Positions 12,501 through 27,500 of a stretch of DNA of 64,000 bases are shown here, one piece after another (the stretch's first letter is position 1; each line of letters begins with the position of its first letter). Made by a program: the position numbers and the translations under genes. The notes under the pieces were generated by a model. The model was not told the origin of the DNA. It worked only from the letters and a program-made list of their open reading frames with translations, and made no database searches. The DNA lies in NCBI GenBank assembly GCA_013399305.1, contig VXAI01000628.1, forward strand, positions 1-64,000, read 5' to 3'. Source of the DNA: Rostratula benghalensis. Lineage: Eukaryota > Chordata > Aves > Charadriiformes > Rostratulidae.

Positions 12501-15500
12501 ATAAACAGTAATTGCCATTCTATAGGTAGCATCAGGGAAAGCCTAGTTGGGGGTGCAAGCCTGCCTGGTATCACAGAGATTTTCAACAAGCATGAAGCTC
12601 TCAGTTTGCCTGAGCATTGAGTGATTTGTTCTGTTTCGCTTTGCAGTAAACAAAAAAATCCCTTTTCTGCCTTCAGATTTCCTACACCAGAAACACTACC
12701 TATTTAAGTGCCCCTTCAAGCAGATCACTCTTACTAGAAATGAAAAGAAGAACTTCCAGGAAACTTCTGTTTCCAGAGGGGGGAAGGGAAAGAGCCCAGA
12801 TATGCTACAGGGAATGATGTATTGCAGAATTAGCAACTAATGCTGTAACATTGGTTATGTAGATGTATCATAGACCACCTCTAAATTGCTATTTTTAGGG
12901 AAGATAGTATAGATGCAGCAGGGAATTTTTGTAATAAGCTGAAATCACCAACATTACAAAGCAAAGGTAGTAGTCCAATTCCAAGTTATTTTCAGGTAAA
13001 GACTGAAAAGATTCTACTAGCTTCTCAGATTTGGAGATGGGTGAGTGGAAAAAAGTCATACTGGCATGAGTCTATCTGGGGTCATAAATCTGAATTGTGC
13101 TGCTTTCAGAGCAAAATATTCAAATGCAATCAATTCAAACTGAAAAGGGAAGAAGGATGTAACCAATATTTAAACTCTGTTTCTCTGATGCAGCAAAGAG
13201 AGTTGCTGAACATGATGAGAATCAATCTCTTTGCTCACAAGTTTCTCACACAAAGCATGGAAACATGTTTTGAATCCTGGGAAAGCTTTCATTTTATGCT
13301 TTTGTATTTTCTTTCTTTTTAAGTTTTATTAATTATATATTTACCAACAACAAAAAAGGAAGCTCGGGCTGATCCTGTCACCACATTTGTAGGTAGGTCT
13401 ACAACAACATCTTGAGTAACTCCATCATCTGTGGAGAAAAATATTGTGTGTTGTGGTCATTTGTATAGGAACACCAGCTACAGCAGTGAAATTGGAAGAA
13501 ATTACACAGTGCAAAACTGCACAAGAGATAGCAATAAACAGAAACTCCCAGCTGTCTCCAAGAATATCAAGAGAGAAGGGGGCACAGCAAAACCAGCATT
13601 GTGAAAAACAGACCTAATGGTTCAGTAACTGTAATTGGTCAACAGAAATCAGCTAAACAGGGTAAGGCTGGTGCTTGCACGCTGCTGTGTCTGTGAATCC
13701 TGGGGATTTCTTCAGTGAGACACTTGGAAGGGCTGGTTGGTGAGGGTCAGGGCTGCTTTTGTGCCTCTTTTAGGCAGTGCTTCGGTAAACTTGGAAGCTG
13801 TTCACCGTGTCAGCACTGAGATGGTGTGGAAGGGAGCATTTTATTCCCTCTCCCATTCCAACTTAAAGTGGAAGGTTGCAAGCTACAGTTATCCTTGGAA
13901 CAGAGGGCACTAGTCAAACATGATTGCAACAGTCAAACGTGATTGCATGACATAATGCATGTTCAATGCAGAACAGATTTTGCACAAAAAAGGTCTTCTC
14001 CTTTTGATAGCTTCAGCATCTGAGCACTGCTGACTGCAGCACAGACACTGCCTAAGCGATGTGCACCAGATCACACAGGAAGTTTGTAGCAAAGGGTGGA
14101 TCTGTAGACACTCACACTAGCTGCCATTTAGGCAACTGGGGAAACGGGAAGGGACAGTATCAATGAGCACCACAGGAAAGAGTGCAAACTCCAACCTCCC
14201 TTTCAGTTCCTCTCAGAGCAGCAACTTAGAAAACCCTTACCTTTTGTACAGATTAGGAAGTTTTGCGTCTTTTCCCTCCTGATGCCTTCAGGCTGCATGA
14301 TAATGGGAAGAAGAGACACATGCAGTGGATGAGAGAAAGCATGCAGAAGAAATACAGTGACAGAAAAGACACCCATTCTCCTGTCCTCCTGCATCCTGAA
14401 ACAGCTGAAGTGTTTATAGATTCATACTTGGTGTGGCTGCTACTAAAAGGAGTTCTCATCAGATGGAGTCCCTCATATCCAGTTTCTCCTCTGCATGAGG
14501 GAGATAATGTCCTTACCAACACCCGCTGATTCTCATGGAAGAGGACATCAGGTGGGAGTGGACTTGGTCTTTCTAACAGCCAGACCCTTTCCCAGCAAAA
14601 TGAAGGTGAAGTCAAACCAGGAGTACTTTAGGGAACCTGAAAAACTTTTACTTGGTTTTGGTACTTTTACTGCATTTTCCTTTTCCCATGGAAGGGAGTA
14701 GAGGGCAAACAGTAAGAGCTGTCATCAGTACCTCAACCAACAGTGTTCTGATCTGTGTGTCCTTGTAGTCAATACTTGTATTTCTCTGTGCTTTGTCTCC
14801 ACAAGCTCCATCATCCTTGGTTTCTGCGGTAATGCTGAATGCTATGTTACCTTAAATAGTAGCAGAAAAAGAGAAAATAAATGGACCTTTATCATGCAGA
14901 ATGATGGGTAAAATAAGAAATTTCATCTGATAATGAATATTACAAGCAGTAGTGCAACGAAAGGAATAGTCAGTCACCGAAGTGAGAAATCTAGGAAGGG
15001 AACTGATTTCTGAAAATAGGAATGATAAACACACTGCAGTTGTGGAGCAGCTCTTTAGCCCAGACACCTGGGAAGACCAGTGGTAGACCAAGTTCTCCAG
15101 GTTGCAAGAGGATTAGGTTTTTCAGGTGAGGTATAAATTGATTAATATCAATCCCAGGTCAGAAAACCAAGTAGATTAAAAGGCACTTACCAATTCTTTC
15201 GGCAAAAATATTCCAGACATAGGTCTTTCTTTGTCTGGCACATACACATCCATCATGCTCTGGGGAGATAAGTTTGGCTTGATAATCAAGGGAATCTGAC
15301 AGCAAAACATTGATCTGAGAACAGAAAGAGGAATGCAATGGGGTGAAGATTTTGTACCATAGGCAAATGGCACTTTATTGTAAGAGGAGGGTGTCAGGAG
15401 GATAGATAGAGGGTAGAAGAGGGTAGTCTCAGTTTATGTTCAATGTTAACAGCATAAAGCAGTTTTAAAGCATGGGATGATGGTGTTAGATGAATCATCC

Positions 15501-18500
15501 ATCATCTGTAGCCTTAACAGAATTCCTTTTTGCTTCTCATGGCATTCTCCATTGACATATTAAATATCTTATGTGTATGTCTGATTCCCCATTGAGTTAT
15601 CTTCAGTTGACCTAGACTTAATGGCTTTGAACTAACTTGCAAAGGAAAACATTAATTAAAGTTCATTCTTCTGTTGTTGTAGGAATTCTTGCAAATCAAG
15701 AGGAAAGCCTCAAAGATTGGTGGTTTTTTTTATGTTTAAAACCCTAGGCCTTTTTGTTTTCTTAGGTCAAGCACTTAACAGAGTTTAGGAAAAAAAATTC
15801 CTAATTGTGTCTTGATTTTTCCTGCTTTGATGGTGATTTTCTTGTGTCCCTGGAGAGCTGAATTTCAGCATTCAAATCAAACAGAAGAAATCTACACTCT
15901 CTACTCTTAAATTCTTCACACTTTCATATAAACTCCTAAAGGAAAAAACATGCTAAAACCGCTGCTGGCTTGCATGGCTGTGGATGGTGAATGATACTCT
16001 GAAAAGCACTTGTTTCCTTCCTCTATGGATCTGTAGAAAGAGTTGCTTATTCACTCATCCTAGTCACACTTCATACTCTCTCTGGTTAGGATATCAAATC
16101 CAGTCCAGATAATCTGTCATTAGATAGAATGAGCACCTTATCAATCAAGTCCAGGGACAGATCCAGTTATTTACATAAAAAAATTTTTTGCTGCTTTTTT
16201 TTTTTTTTTTTTCAAACTACAAAGGCTGCACCTTCTCTGGAGATGTGGTAAGGTCTCAGAGTCTGAACACACCTTAATGCAGTGGTCAAGGTAGTTGAAT
16301 ACATTGGCTTTAAGCAGGAAATCTTCTCCTCGGATGATAGAGTATGGCAAGGTCAAGTCCACAAAAAAAGGCTGGAAGACTGTCAGGGTGGCAGGCAGAG
16401 ACAAACCAAATCCAACCAGCTCTTCCACACAGAAAGCACTGGCCTTCCATTCAGTGATGGTGTCAGGGATGGTATATGATATGCTGGCTTTTCCAGTAGA
16501 GCTGATGCGAATAGATAAAGGATGAGTTTAGAAATGGTAAGTTTCATATATGTTGCTTTGCAGTAGAGACAATGGGTTTTGAAAATCAGCACTACACGTA
16601 TTCTGTCTACAGAAATCCCACATCCAAGTTCCTCCTGAACTTATCACCCAAATCTGCCCATTTGAAAGTTCTTATGGCCATCATTTCCCTGAGTTTAGAA
16701 AGAAGACTAAGAATTCTTGTTTTGCAGACTCATATTTTAATTAGAGGTGTCTGTTGTCTTAGGATCATAGTGCAGACATTGTCTTTTGGTACATGGTATT
16801 TTTATCATGGAAAAGAGGAGAGCAGGTGGTCAGGTGATCATTGAAAAAGCTTGGTCTTCCAGGTCAAAACATAAGAAGAGATAGCAAGGAATTGCCACAT
16901 TGCAGGACATCAGGGGACATATTTAATAACTCTTAAAACCAAGTCAAACAGAGGGAAGAAGCAATACTCACTTAATTGGAACTATATCCCAAATCCAAGT
17001 TTCAGGGAAGAATTCCCGAATACTCTCGACGATGTGCCTCTTCCCACGTTCCTCTCTAGCAATTTCAGCTGATAATGGGAATTTAGTCAAACCTGGCTCG
17101 TGTAACAAAGACTCCCAGAAAGAAGAGGTTTTAATATGCATGGGCCAGTATGAGGGATGATTAGTGATTACCCATTTCATTCTAACTGAGACCACCAGCA
17201 ATGCCTCACAAATATTAATTAATGTCACTAATGTATCTCTGAGTTAGATATAACCTGGTGTCACAGGGAAAGAAAACATTACTTGAAGTGTTTTTGTCTC
17301 CAGATATGAGCACAAGACCTAGGGTTAGAATTCAGGTCACTTGGCTCTTAGATCTGTTTGCTGTCCATGCTTTCACTCTGTCTTTTCAAACAAGTTCTGA
17401 TCAGAAGGGAATCAGTGTCATCAATATTATTTTTGTGTGACACTCTAAGATTCCCAGCATGAAACTGGACATGAATGAGAAGCATAGACCTGAAAGATTT
17501 TTTGGTTATTGGCCATTATATCTTTGGGTATTGGCCATAAGCTATCTCATTCTGTGTTAGACCAATATTCAATATCAATACCAACATGATTCATTAGTAC
17601 TCCCTATGTCCATGTCATATGAATACCACTTCATTTAAGGAGAAAAAATATAACCTCTTTCCTGTTCCCTATATTACCTGATGATTTAACGTGGTGTGTA
17701 GAAGCCATGGATCCTGCATTCAAGAAATACCGTGGAGGTCTTACAGGCTCACTAGAACATACAACTGGTTGCCGAACCTTTGAGTTGGTAAAAAATTTTA
17801 TGCCCATGTCCTGTAAAACACACATTTTGTTGTTAGCCATAACCTTACTATAGCTGAGGTTCATGCCATTCCTCCATCTCATCTGCAGAAGCGCCCAGAG
17901 ACATCTATGCAGAGCTTTGTGCACGCTGGAAAATCACAGTAGGCATGACAGTCAATTGAGAACAGATGTCCATGAGGAGAGTTTGTCATGTATGAGTTTT
18001 ACTAACAGTGTCATTTGCAGAATGACAGAATAATCTGAATATTTAAATATGTAAAGTTACATAAATGGAAACTCACTTAAATAGGTTTAACTAATGTACA
18101 AGACATTTACCCTGAGGAACTGATATACATCTGGGCCTAATCCAGACATTACAGGTGTGTAATACAAGCCTTTGTGGAAGATGTTGTCAGATGACACACA
18201 GGGGTCTTGGGGGTCATCTTCTAAATCGAGCCCATTGAAGATGTAGCCTTGAAAATCTTGCAGGGGATGTAGGCTGTATATCTGTGAGGGGGAAGGAAAC
18301 ACAGAACTTGTGTGTGTGTAAAGATCAATGCTGATTACACTGTCATGTGTTGCCAGAGCTTAGATGTTGGCCTGTTTGAAAGAATGCTCTGTTTCCTGTA
18401 TTGACAACTGGGCTGGACCCAAACGGTGGTGATCAGTGGCACAAAGTCCAGTTCTGCTACTGGTGTATGCCAGGGGTAAATGCTGGGTCCAGTCCTGTTC

Positions 18501-21500
18501 AACATCTTTATTAATGATCTGGAAGATAGGGGAGAGTATACCCTCAGCAAGTTTGCTGATGGAACAAAACTGGAAAGAGTGGGTGATCCACCAGAGGGTT
18601 GTGCTGTCAGAGACCAGTCACTGGTTAAACCAAATCCCATATGAAACAGGACTTCCAACTGCCAAGAAACAAAAGCTGTGTTTTGCCTATTATAGATGGT
18701 TTATGACCAGAACATGCAAAAAGCAGTAGAAGTCTAAGACAATCTAATCATCTCAATTGCAGAGTCACAGTAATGGAGGAGGAGAAAGCAATAGAAAGAG
18801 ACAGTGGAAGGCATTTTTCTGGGAAGCTTACCGTTTCTGCAGACAGCTCTGCCTCGGACTTCAGGAGCAGCATGCTCTTATCCACTGCCCTCACAGCACA
18901 GAAGGAGTTGGCAGCAGCTTCAATGACTAAACTGACATTGAAACCTGGGCGCATCTGCTTTTGAGAGAACTGCAACTGGACCTGAAATTCATCAAGCACA
19001 TGTTGGTGTGGCTACTCCTTGGTGCTGTTCTGGGTATGTGTGTGAAAGGAATGCAAGAAGGAGAGTAGACGGCTCTTCTATTAAAGCACAGGCAGTCTCA
19101 CTGTAGAGGGCTATCCTGGTCTCCACTGCCTCTGTTGACCAGGCCTCTGCTATAGTGGGGGCTTTGGCAATAAGCACATTTAAACTCCTGTGATAGTTTA
19201 AATGAAGCCTACCTCAAGTGATTTACAACAAAGTGTCATCCTGTTGCGGCTATTATTGAATGAAATCTTATTATGACACAGACTACATGTAACAAGCAGA
19301 TTTTGACTAGGTTCATCGCCCTCCTTTCAAATATTTAAACCAGATTCTGTTTTGAATCTATTCAGAGCAAAATCTATTTCACATTTGTGTTAGATAAGAG
19401 GGAAAAAATAGGACAGGACCACATCAGAATACTGGAAACATTTTGCTTAATCTCATTTGTTTAGTTTTCTCCTCATGTTGTATGATTTTTAGCAATTAGG
19501 AACTGAATATCAGAAAAAATCTTAATGGTGAATTCTAATTCAAGATGACAAATGAAAAGATACCAGTGGAAAAAACATGGAAGGAAAAATTTAGATTGCT
19601 ATTTTTGCTTTATTTTCTATATGTATTTAGTTCTGGTAAACCTGACATGCATTTTTTCAACAGAAAGTGTAAAAAATTAGATTAAATAGTGAAGTGGGAT
19701 AAGGCTAAAGAGTGTTTGCTATGCTAAAGAACAGACAATCTAAACAAGGTACTAGTAAAGCTCAAGAGAGGCAGGGACCACCTGGGAGTAGCATAGCTAA
19801 AATGTATTTTAATGTTAAAATAAGATTTATCTTTTGACTATAAGGAGAGGACGTGGTGGTAGAGGAGAGATATAAGGCCAAAAAGAAAAAAAGAAGAATT
19901 AATTGACTTAAGTTGAGGCAAGTGGATGGAAACCAGTAAACAGGAAATCTGTTGTGAGTGTCTGCACAGAGAATAGGTATTTATCCGATAGTAGGTAAGA
20001 CTTGCTGTATCTTAGTCCTCTCACCTTGTTTTTGAAACACTTCTCAACTGGAAATCGAACACTGTCTGCCACCAGCTCCTTAGCAGGGTGTAAGGTATAT
20101 ACCAGCAACCGAAGGGCTGGAGCCATTTTCTCATTGACCACAAGTGGGATGGTGAAAGTGCCATTTTGGTCTGTTAGAAGGGAGAAAGGAACTAAGAAGG
20201 AGAGAAGTGCAAAGATCTGCTGTAATAGCCATTCTCAACTAGCACAACGCTGTACCAGTCAGAGCTGGAATCCATACTTAGATGATAAAGTGAAAAATCC
20301 TGGATTTGCCAGGAGGTGACATTCCTGGGTTTAGATCCAGATGCTATCAGATTTTTTGAGGGCTTGATCATGTGGACAGATTCAGATAGTCCCCTAAGAC
20401 AGACAGTCTGCTTTCCCTACATTACCCTTTGGATCCTTTGGTTCTTTACAGGACACCACTTCTTGACTCATATCAAATTAACTAATTTCTGGAATAACTC
20501 TGACTTTATAGTGTTCTTAGTGGTAGTGCTTGATATCATACACACATACAGCCCTCCCAATAGCTGCTGTATATATCCAGGCAGCCTTGCCTTAGTCCTC
20601 AGTTCAACTATCCAACAATCTACCTTTTTTTTGTTTTTAATGCAGATACATAGATTGGCAACTTAACTTACCAGCTTGGATATTAACTTTAATTTCCCCT
20701 GTAAGGACAATTTTGCCTTTTGCCATGCCCTGTGCAGAGAAGAGAAATACATTTATGGATTGGCAGGGGTTGAAGGGAGAAAGTGGTAATCAAGTTCAAC
20801 GTACATCAAGAGAATAATCAAGTCTTGTATACTGAGATGGCTTCAGATCCTTAAAAATCAGCCTTGGGGCATGCTGGATACTGCCACTGCAGTTGTTACT
20901 GCTGGGGTGCTTGTCACTGGAAAGGAAGGGGGAGGCAGAGAATACCATAAAGACTTTCTTGGAGGGAAGGGACAAGAGCCCTGATCTAACAGATCTTGAA
21001 GGTGGTTCCTTAGTATGAAATAGAGAGAGTAATATGGCCAGAAATGCAGGTAATATTTCCTGAGAGTGTAGCTTTGACAAACCTCCTGTTTCTGTCATTG
21101 GGTTGTTGGCCATTGTGCTGGCTGGTAATCCAAAATCTGGAAGAGCACTCATTGATGTAATCACTGTGGATGGACTGCCAGATAGCTGCCCAGTCCAGCC
21201 CTTTCAGCAAGCCATGCAACAGCCTCACACTTACCACATAGTAGAAGTTCATGGTGTTGATGCTCTTATATCCTTCTGTGTTCAAGACATAGTACACAGT
21301 GATCATCCTCTTCTGCCCACACTTCAGATCTTTCCACAAAGGTTTAATTCTCAAAAAACTGCTAGTCCAGGAGTAGAAGCGTTGGACGGCAAGAGATGCA
21401 TCAGGGTAGGAAGGCTCTATCCAGCCTTCAGAGTGGCAGTGGTCACTGGTTTTATATATTGCCTGATCAGAAGGAGTGGGGAAGAAAAGGAATCAAATTG

Positions 21501-24500
21501 CTATCACTATGGAAATCATTAGCACATACTGACATCAGAATTATTAGTTCACCCAAATGCATGTATTTAAGAATTGCATCTAAATCCAAGCAGGGAAGGA
21601 AAAAATAGCACAATGGTCTTGTAGCCTTGCAGCAAGCCACTGCACTGCAACAACTCAAGCGTTTTCTTCAATTCTTTTATAATTTTGAGAGCTCTAGAAC
21701 ATGAAATAAGCCAGGGAAAGCACATTTTTGCTGCCAGAATTCAAACCTCATCCCATCTTTTTTGGGTGCAGTTTGAGACCAGCCATCTCTGTCTATATTC
21801 AGCCTTGCTTTGTACTCACTCTCAGATTGATCTCAGGATCAAACATTTCAGACGTATCAATGCTAAACTCTGCAACGCCATTACCATCAGTGGTGAAGTT
21901 GTCTGTGTTCTTGTTGTTAACAAATAGCTGAATAACCTCATTGGAAATAGGAGAGTTGTCTTTATCTACCAGCTTGATCTGTAGAAGAGATGTATTCATC
22001 ATGTTATCTTGCTGTATGTAGATATTAATGTTTTGCACTCCTTTGCTTTACACACAGAAGAATTTATTCATTTCCCTTCAAAGCAAAACTTAAGATCTGA
22101 AATGCTTCTCTTCACTTTCTGGCAGGTATTTCAACTATCTTATGAGATTTGGAGCAGGAGATTCCTCATCATCTGCTACACCATTGATAATGTCCCTTCT
22201 TGGAGCAAGAACTTATTATGTCTCATCCCTTTTCTGGTCAGTCCCTTCTGACTACAAATTTCCACTGTAAAGATAAACTTCCTTTCCTCCATTTTTTGCT
22301 GTCTTATTCTTGAGAGTCTGCTGCTGGTACTTTCAGTGTCTGAAAGTCTTTTCTCCGATCTTTGTTTCACATGCTTTTCTGATTCTGTCCCCACTTATTC
22401 TGCTGTTTATGTGTTAAACAAACAAAAATATAACAGACACCACTAGCTAAATTCTATGTTCCTAGAAGTGAGCATTCCTTTTGAGTTTTTGGGGTTTTTT
22501 TCAGAAAAAATATGGCAGAAATAATAATGTATTGAATAGAGGCTTAAGGGAATAAAAGTATTCAGGTGCATACTTCAGTGGGACTGAAGGCAACTAAAGT
22601 GAAGGAGGACAACATATGGCCAGTAACAAGTTTTTCATAGTGCAAGGAATGACCATGAATGTGGTATCACATCACATGTGGCATTTGATGGCACCAGGAC
22701 AGAGACTGGAATCTGCTGTGCTTTGAGAAAGAATGAGTAACAGTATCAGCATCGTCTTTCAGGTAATTGGTCCCCTAATATGACCCTCAAGGGGGGGGGG
22801 TTTCGCACAAAAGTGAAGTGGCTGCGTGGAGTCATCATCAGCAGCTTTATCTCTGAGATATGTCATCCCAGCCTCCTACCACTCATCTTTTAGCATGTTT
22901 AAACTCTATTGTTTGTGGGAATGTGTGTGTTTGAGGAATTTACTGTGGCATATCACCCCTGGAAGGCTGTTGACCCCCAACCTCCAGTAAGGGGTGGTAA
23001 GGTGCACAGAAATCTGAAGAATGGAGCGGGAGTGAGGACCAAGTGGCAAAGGGGGGGTGGGGAAATAATCCATGAAACACAATCTCTTTGCTGCTTTCAG
23101 TTCTACTGGCACCATACGTACTTGTATTATTTCCTCATTGAAATAATGTGAACTGAAGGAAAGAGAGAGCTTTATCCCTACCCTTTAATCTACTGGCAGA
23201 GTTATGTGGGATTTGTCATGAAAAAAAAAATGAAAAAGCTTTTTGAGATGGAAAATGTTGGTATTTCCTTGTAGTTTTGTTTTTTTGGTTTTATTCTTAA
23301 ATTCTTTTCTCTCTTACTTCCCTCATCCCCCAGTGTTTTTATTCATCTCTCACTGACACATGATGGTAAATTCAGTAGGTAGAGGCAATGATTTATCTCA
23401 TGCTTTAAAAATGCAACTAAGAAAAATGCTAGTTAATGGATTGTTTTTATTTAAAGTATTTCTGGCAGAATCAAACTCAGAATAAACTAATACTCCTCAG
23501 TATTCAGAACTATCAATAAGGCATTATATGTAAAGAAATAAGCTTGGAGTGAGCACTCTGCTCAAAACAGTTCCCCAGATCTGTCATCATGTGATTGCCT
23601 GTCAGTCAATTTCAATACAAGGTCTCTGTGTCCTTATTTACCTGTCCAAAGTAAGGAATTCCTCTTCTGTAGTGGTGATCCATGTTCTGAAACTGTATAC
23701 TGCTCATCACCTGAGTTATGGAAATAGACCGAGTAGCTGTAAGTTGCAGACCTGTAAGACATATCCAGAGTCAAGAGAAGATAATACTTTGTCTTGCATA
23801 TGCCTTCATCGGAGTTTCAGGTCTAGCATTTGACTGGAGATGGTCACTGTGCTTATAAAAATGCATTGTCTTCCTCAAGAAGACACCCTTGTACTAAGCG
23901 GGCAGAGGCTGAATATCTCCTTCTCTCCTTTTGGACCACACCATTGTTGCTGGTTCTGACTGTCTAGAAGGGTTTACCTGTTCCTTTTTCTGTGACAATG
24001 GCTTTCACATTAAGATTCCTCATGTAACCGATGCGATTTAGTTCAAAAGTGTTGGAGCTGAAAACCTGTGAGAGGCAACCCTCTGTATCCAGCTGGAAAG
24101 AGAAGAAAACAAAATCCTATTACCAAGGATCACAGCTTTCAAAGGATACTGGCAATACATGGGACCCTTCTTTAGTGAGCCTTTTCCCACTACTTTTAAC
24201 AGGATTTATACAGGACTGATGGAAACACTACTGTCTACAATTTTCAGATGGGAAACTGAGATATGAAGAAGGAATATGTCAGTCCTTCTTCAGGCCTGTA
24301 GGAAACCAAGAAGATAAATTAGGCACCCTAAGTTCCTAGCTAGTGCTCTAAGCAAATAAATTAGTAGAAGGAAGTGAAGCATCAAAAAGAGAAAGAAAAG
24401 TACAATAAGCAAAGGGAGAGAGCAAGAAGACAAGAGAGGACAAGCACAAAGAAGAATAATAATTATGTATCATACCTCTTTGGTAAATGATTGACAAACT

Positions 24501-27500
24501 GGGCTTTTCTTGCACCTCCCATATAAATCAAAATCCCTGCACACACTTAGCTGAACTTTCCCTTCTACAGGCTGGCCATAGGTGTACCTAGGGGAAGAGA
24601 AAATATATCCATGAGCTGATGCTTGAAAAATGGACTTAAGTTAACATATGCAGGAGTGAACCCAGGACAAGCAGTGAGCTGGGAAGCCAGAGAACGCAGT
24701 TTTGCAGGCTTTTTCGTAATTCTTCTGCTGTTCCAAAAAGATAATACAACGCAGAAGTTGAACTATTAGTAAGTTCTCTTTAACCCTGAAACCAGTGAAC
24801 CAAAACCACACCTTAAACATAAATACCTCTAAAAGCATGATTGACAGGCAGGGCTACTGAAAAAGTTATGAGTGTTGCTCCACTTTTTAGCTTAGACTGG
24901 AGTTCTAGACTCACTTAAAGCAAAAGTACTCATATCTGCAAGGGGATCAGGATTTCAGCTCTGGATTCTATGTGATAAGATGTTAGTGTTACAGTAAGCA
25001 AGGTTCTTCTGAAGGACTGAGCTTGGAGGATACTTTAAAGATGGCTGGAACCCTAAACCCCTGCTATAATTTAATGGTGCTCTTCTGTATGAAGGTTTCC
25101 CTCTAAAGTGGGTTGTTGGGAATGAACACATCCCACTTTAGCTGGGAACCTCTCAGAAGATTTATTATTCAACCCACTGGACATCAGTTGGAAGAGAATA
25201 CTCATGCAATATAATGAGATGAGCTCACAAGTAAATGAAAGCTTCATCCAGCTAGTTAACCCTGGCCAACCTCTTCTGAGGCCCTATTTATTTTAGTGTA
25301 GTTCTCTAAGCCCTGTCTCTTTTCACAGTCCTTGGGAAGTTCTTGCTCTTCAGCATATTTCCTAACCAGTCTGCACCTGGTACTTACACTCCACAGACTT
25401 TCACCATGAATTCTGAATCCAGGACTGTAAGGCTTTCTGGTGCAGTGACTGTGACATCAAATTTTGGCAACACTAAGACAAAGAAAGAAAATTAAAAAAC
25501 AAAACACTGTCACATTGTAAACTTACAGGACCTCCTGAAGGGAAAGAGAAAATGTGGATACATCATTAGTGTTAGTCACAGGTGGAATGGGATCTCAGAA
25601 CTGAAGTGCCAAAATGGTTGAGAAGTGGCCTGACCTGCAGAGGCTCACAAACATATTTCTACAAAGCTTTAAAGAGAAGTCAGGGCTTCTGAGGTGAATC
25701 CTGTGATGTCTAGATGCCTTACAGAGAGCTTTGGCCCAGAAAGATAGAAGATGTGATTGAGCAAAGGTTAGTCTGCCACAGTGAAAATTGCAATCATCTT
25801 ATTGATTTGTTATGCAAATTTTCATGCTGAATCTGTGCGAAATGGTTAATTTATCTTCTTTGACTTTTTACTGTTTATTTTTTTCCTCTACCGTTCTTAA
25901 TGACAACTAATTGAAATTGCATTTGCCAGGAAGCTATTTGAAGTTTTAGTGGTCAAAAGGGTTAATTGATAGGGGGCTCATCCCAAATAATGCTTTCCAC
26001 TCTGAATAAAAACAAAGGGTGGCATTACCATATTCCTCCACAAGGAATGAGTGATTTGTTTTATCTCCTGACTTCTTTGCTACAATAATTTTGTAGTTCC
26101 CCAGAATAGGCTCTTTAGTTAGTGGGAATTCAATCTGGATAGTGTTCATCTCTGACGTCACATTTTGCCACTGAAATATCCTGTTGCCCCGTGGATCCTG
26201 AAATAAAAAAGAATAAAGATTCACAGTTTGTTTGCTTTTGAAATCTTTTGCTACTAGTGCACAAACCCAGAAACAAATAAGGAAACAGAGCAAGTTGCTT
26301 TGACTCATTGGTGAAATTGTGTAATGCATCTGCATTGAGATAAATGATGCCTTTGTACTCTGATTATTAATATTGCTAGATTCTTGTCTGTTAATCTCAT
26401 CCTAATTATTAGTCTCAATCATCAGAGGAAGCTGCACAATACTGCTCTTCCCTGATTTTTAGTGCATGTTTCTCTAGTTTTATGTCAAGAGGAGATAGAA
26501 AATCTTCTCCATGCTTCCCCTTTTGCTGAGCTTATCCCATAAAAATTTTGGCCTTTAGCAGCCCCAGCTTTTTTTCGGCTGCTGGAAGGAAGAAAGCAAG
26601 CATTTATTCTGCATTCATTCATGTGTCATTTGCCTCTCAGTATATGTTACACTAGTTAAAGAGAATTCATTCATATAATTTCCTTGAACTCTGTAAAGTA
26701 CCAACTGCAGAAAAAAACACAGGTAGGGCTCAAAATACGTATGTTTCATTGCAAACAGTCACCAGACCACATGGTATAACATGAAAACTTGCAAGAATGC
26801 TATCTATACATGAACTGTGTTTGCTATTTTAAAAATCACTACAAAATGCTGTGGAAGTGTTAACATAGCTAATAACTGTGACCACAGCCTGTATTTGTTC
26901 ATAGTTTTCAGCACCACTTGAGTAATGAAAAAATATACCCCAAAGTAAGTTGACCAAACTAAAGAGATATGGAGGGGAGTCAAAGACATAAGAACCGTAC
27001 AACTTTTAACTGCTGAAATGAATATAGGCATGCTTTCCATGTTAATAAGTGTCAAACAAGCACCCTGTGATTTTAGGAAGTTTCTGTTAATTTCTGCCAG
27101 TGTACACAAGAGCAAGATTTAGCTGTGTGTAGACACATATGCACATATGCCCTGGATTTTATTTTGAAATGGGTAATAGGGTACAAAGAGAAAAAAAAAA
27201 TCTTACCTGAATTGCAATCAAGGGGTACTGAAAGAGGAAAAAACAGTGGGAGAAGAGATTAGGTGGCTGAACAAAGAACAATTAATTTTCTCTGGGACTG
27301 TGAGAAATGTATAACCAATAATCAGTATTGCCTCACCATCAGAGATCCTCACCTCTTAATTTAATCAGCTGAACAGCAATTTTACTTCAATAAGAAGGTT
27401 ACATAAAGAGAAGAGATTGAAAAGAGAATGTTGGGGCAGTTTCTAATCGTACTGGATTTAGTGCGAACCCAAAGCATCTGAGTAAATATAGGTGCATGTA

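Noticed and set aside
26804..27115. 103-codon minus-strand frame in intron 5 of ovostatin
   Set aside because: No homology seen, AT-rich intronic sequence, not joined to flanking exons in phase.
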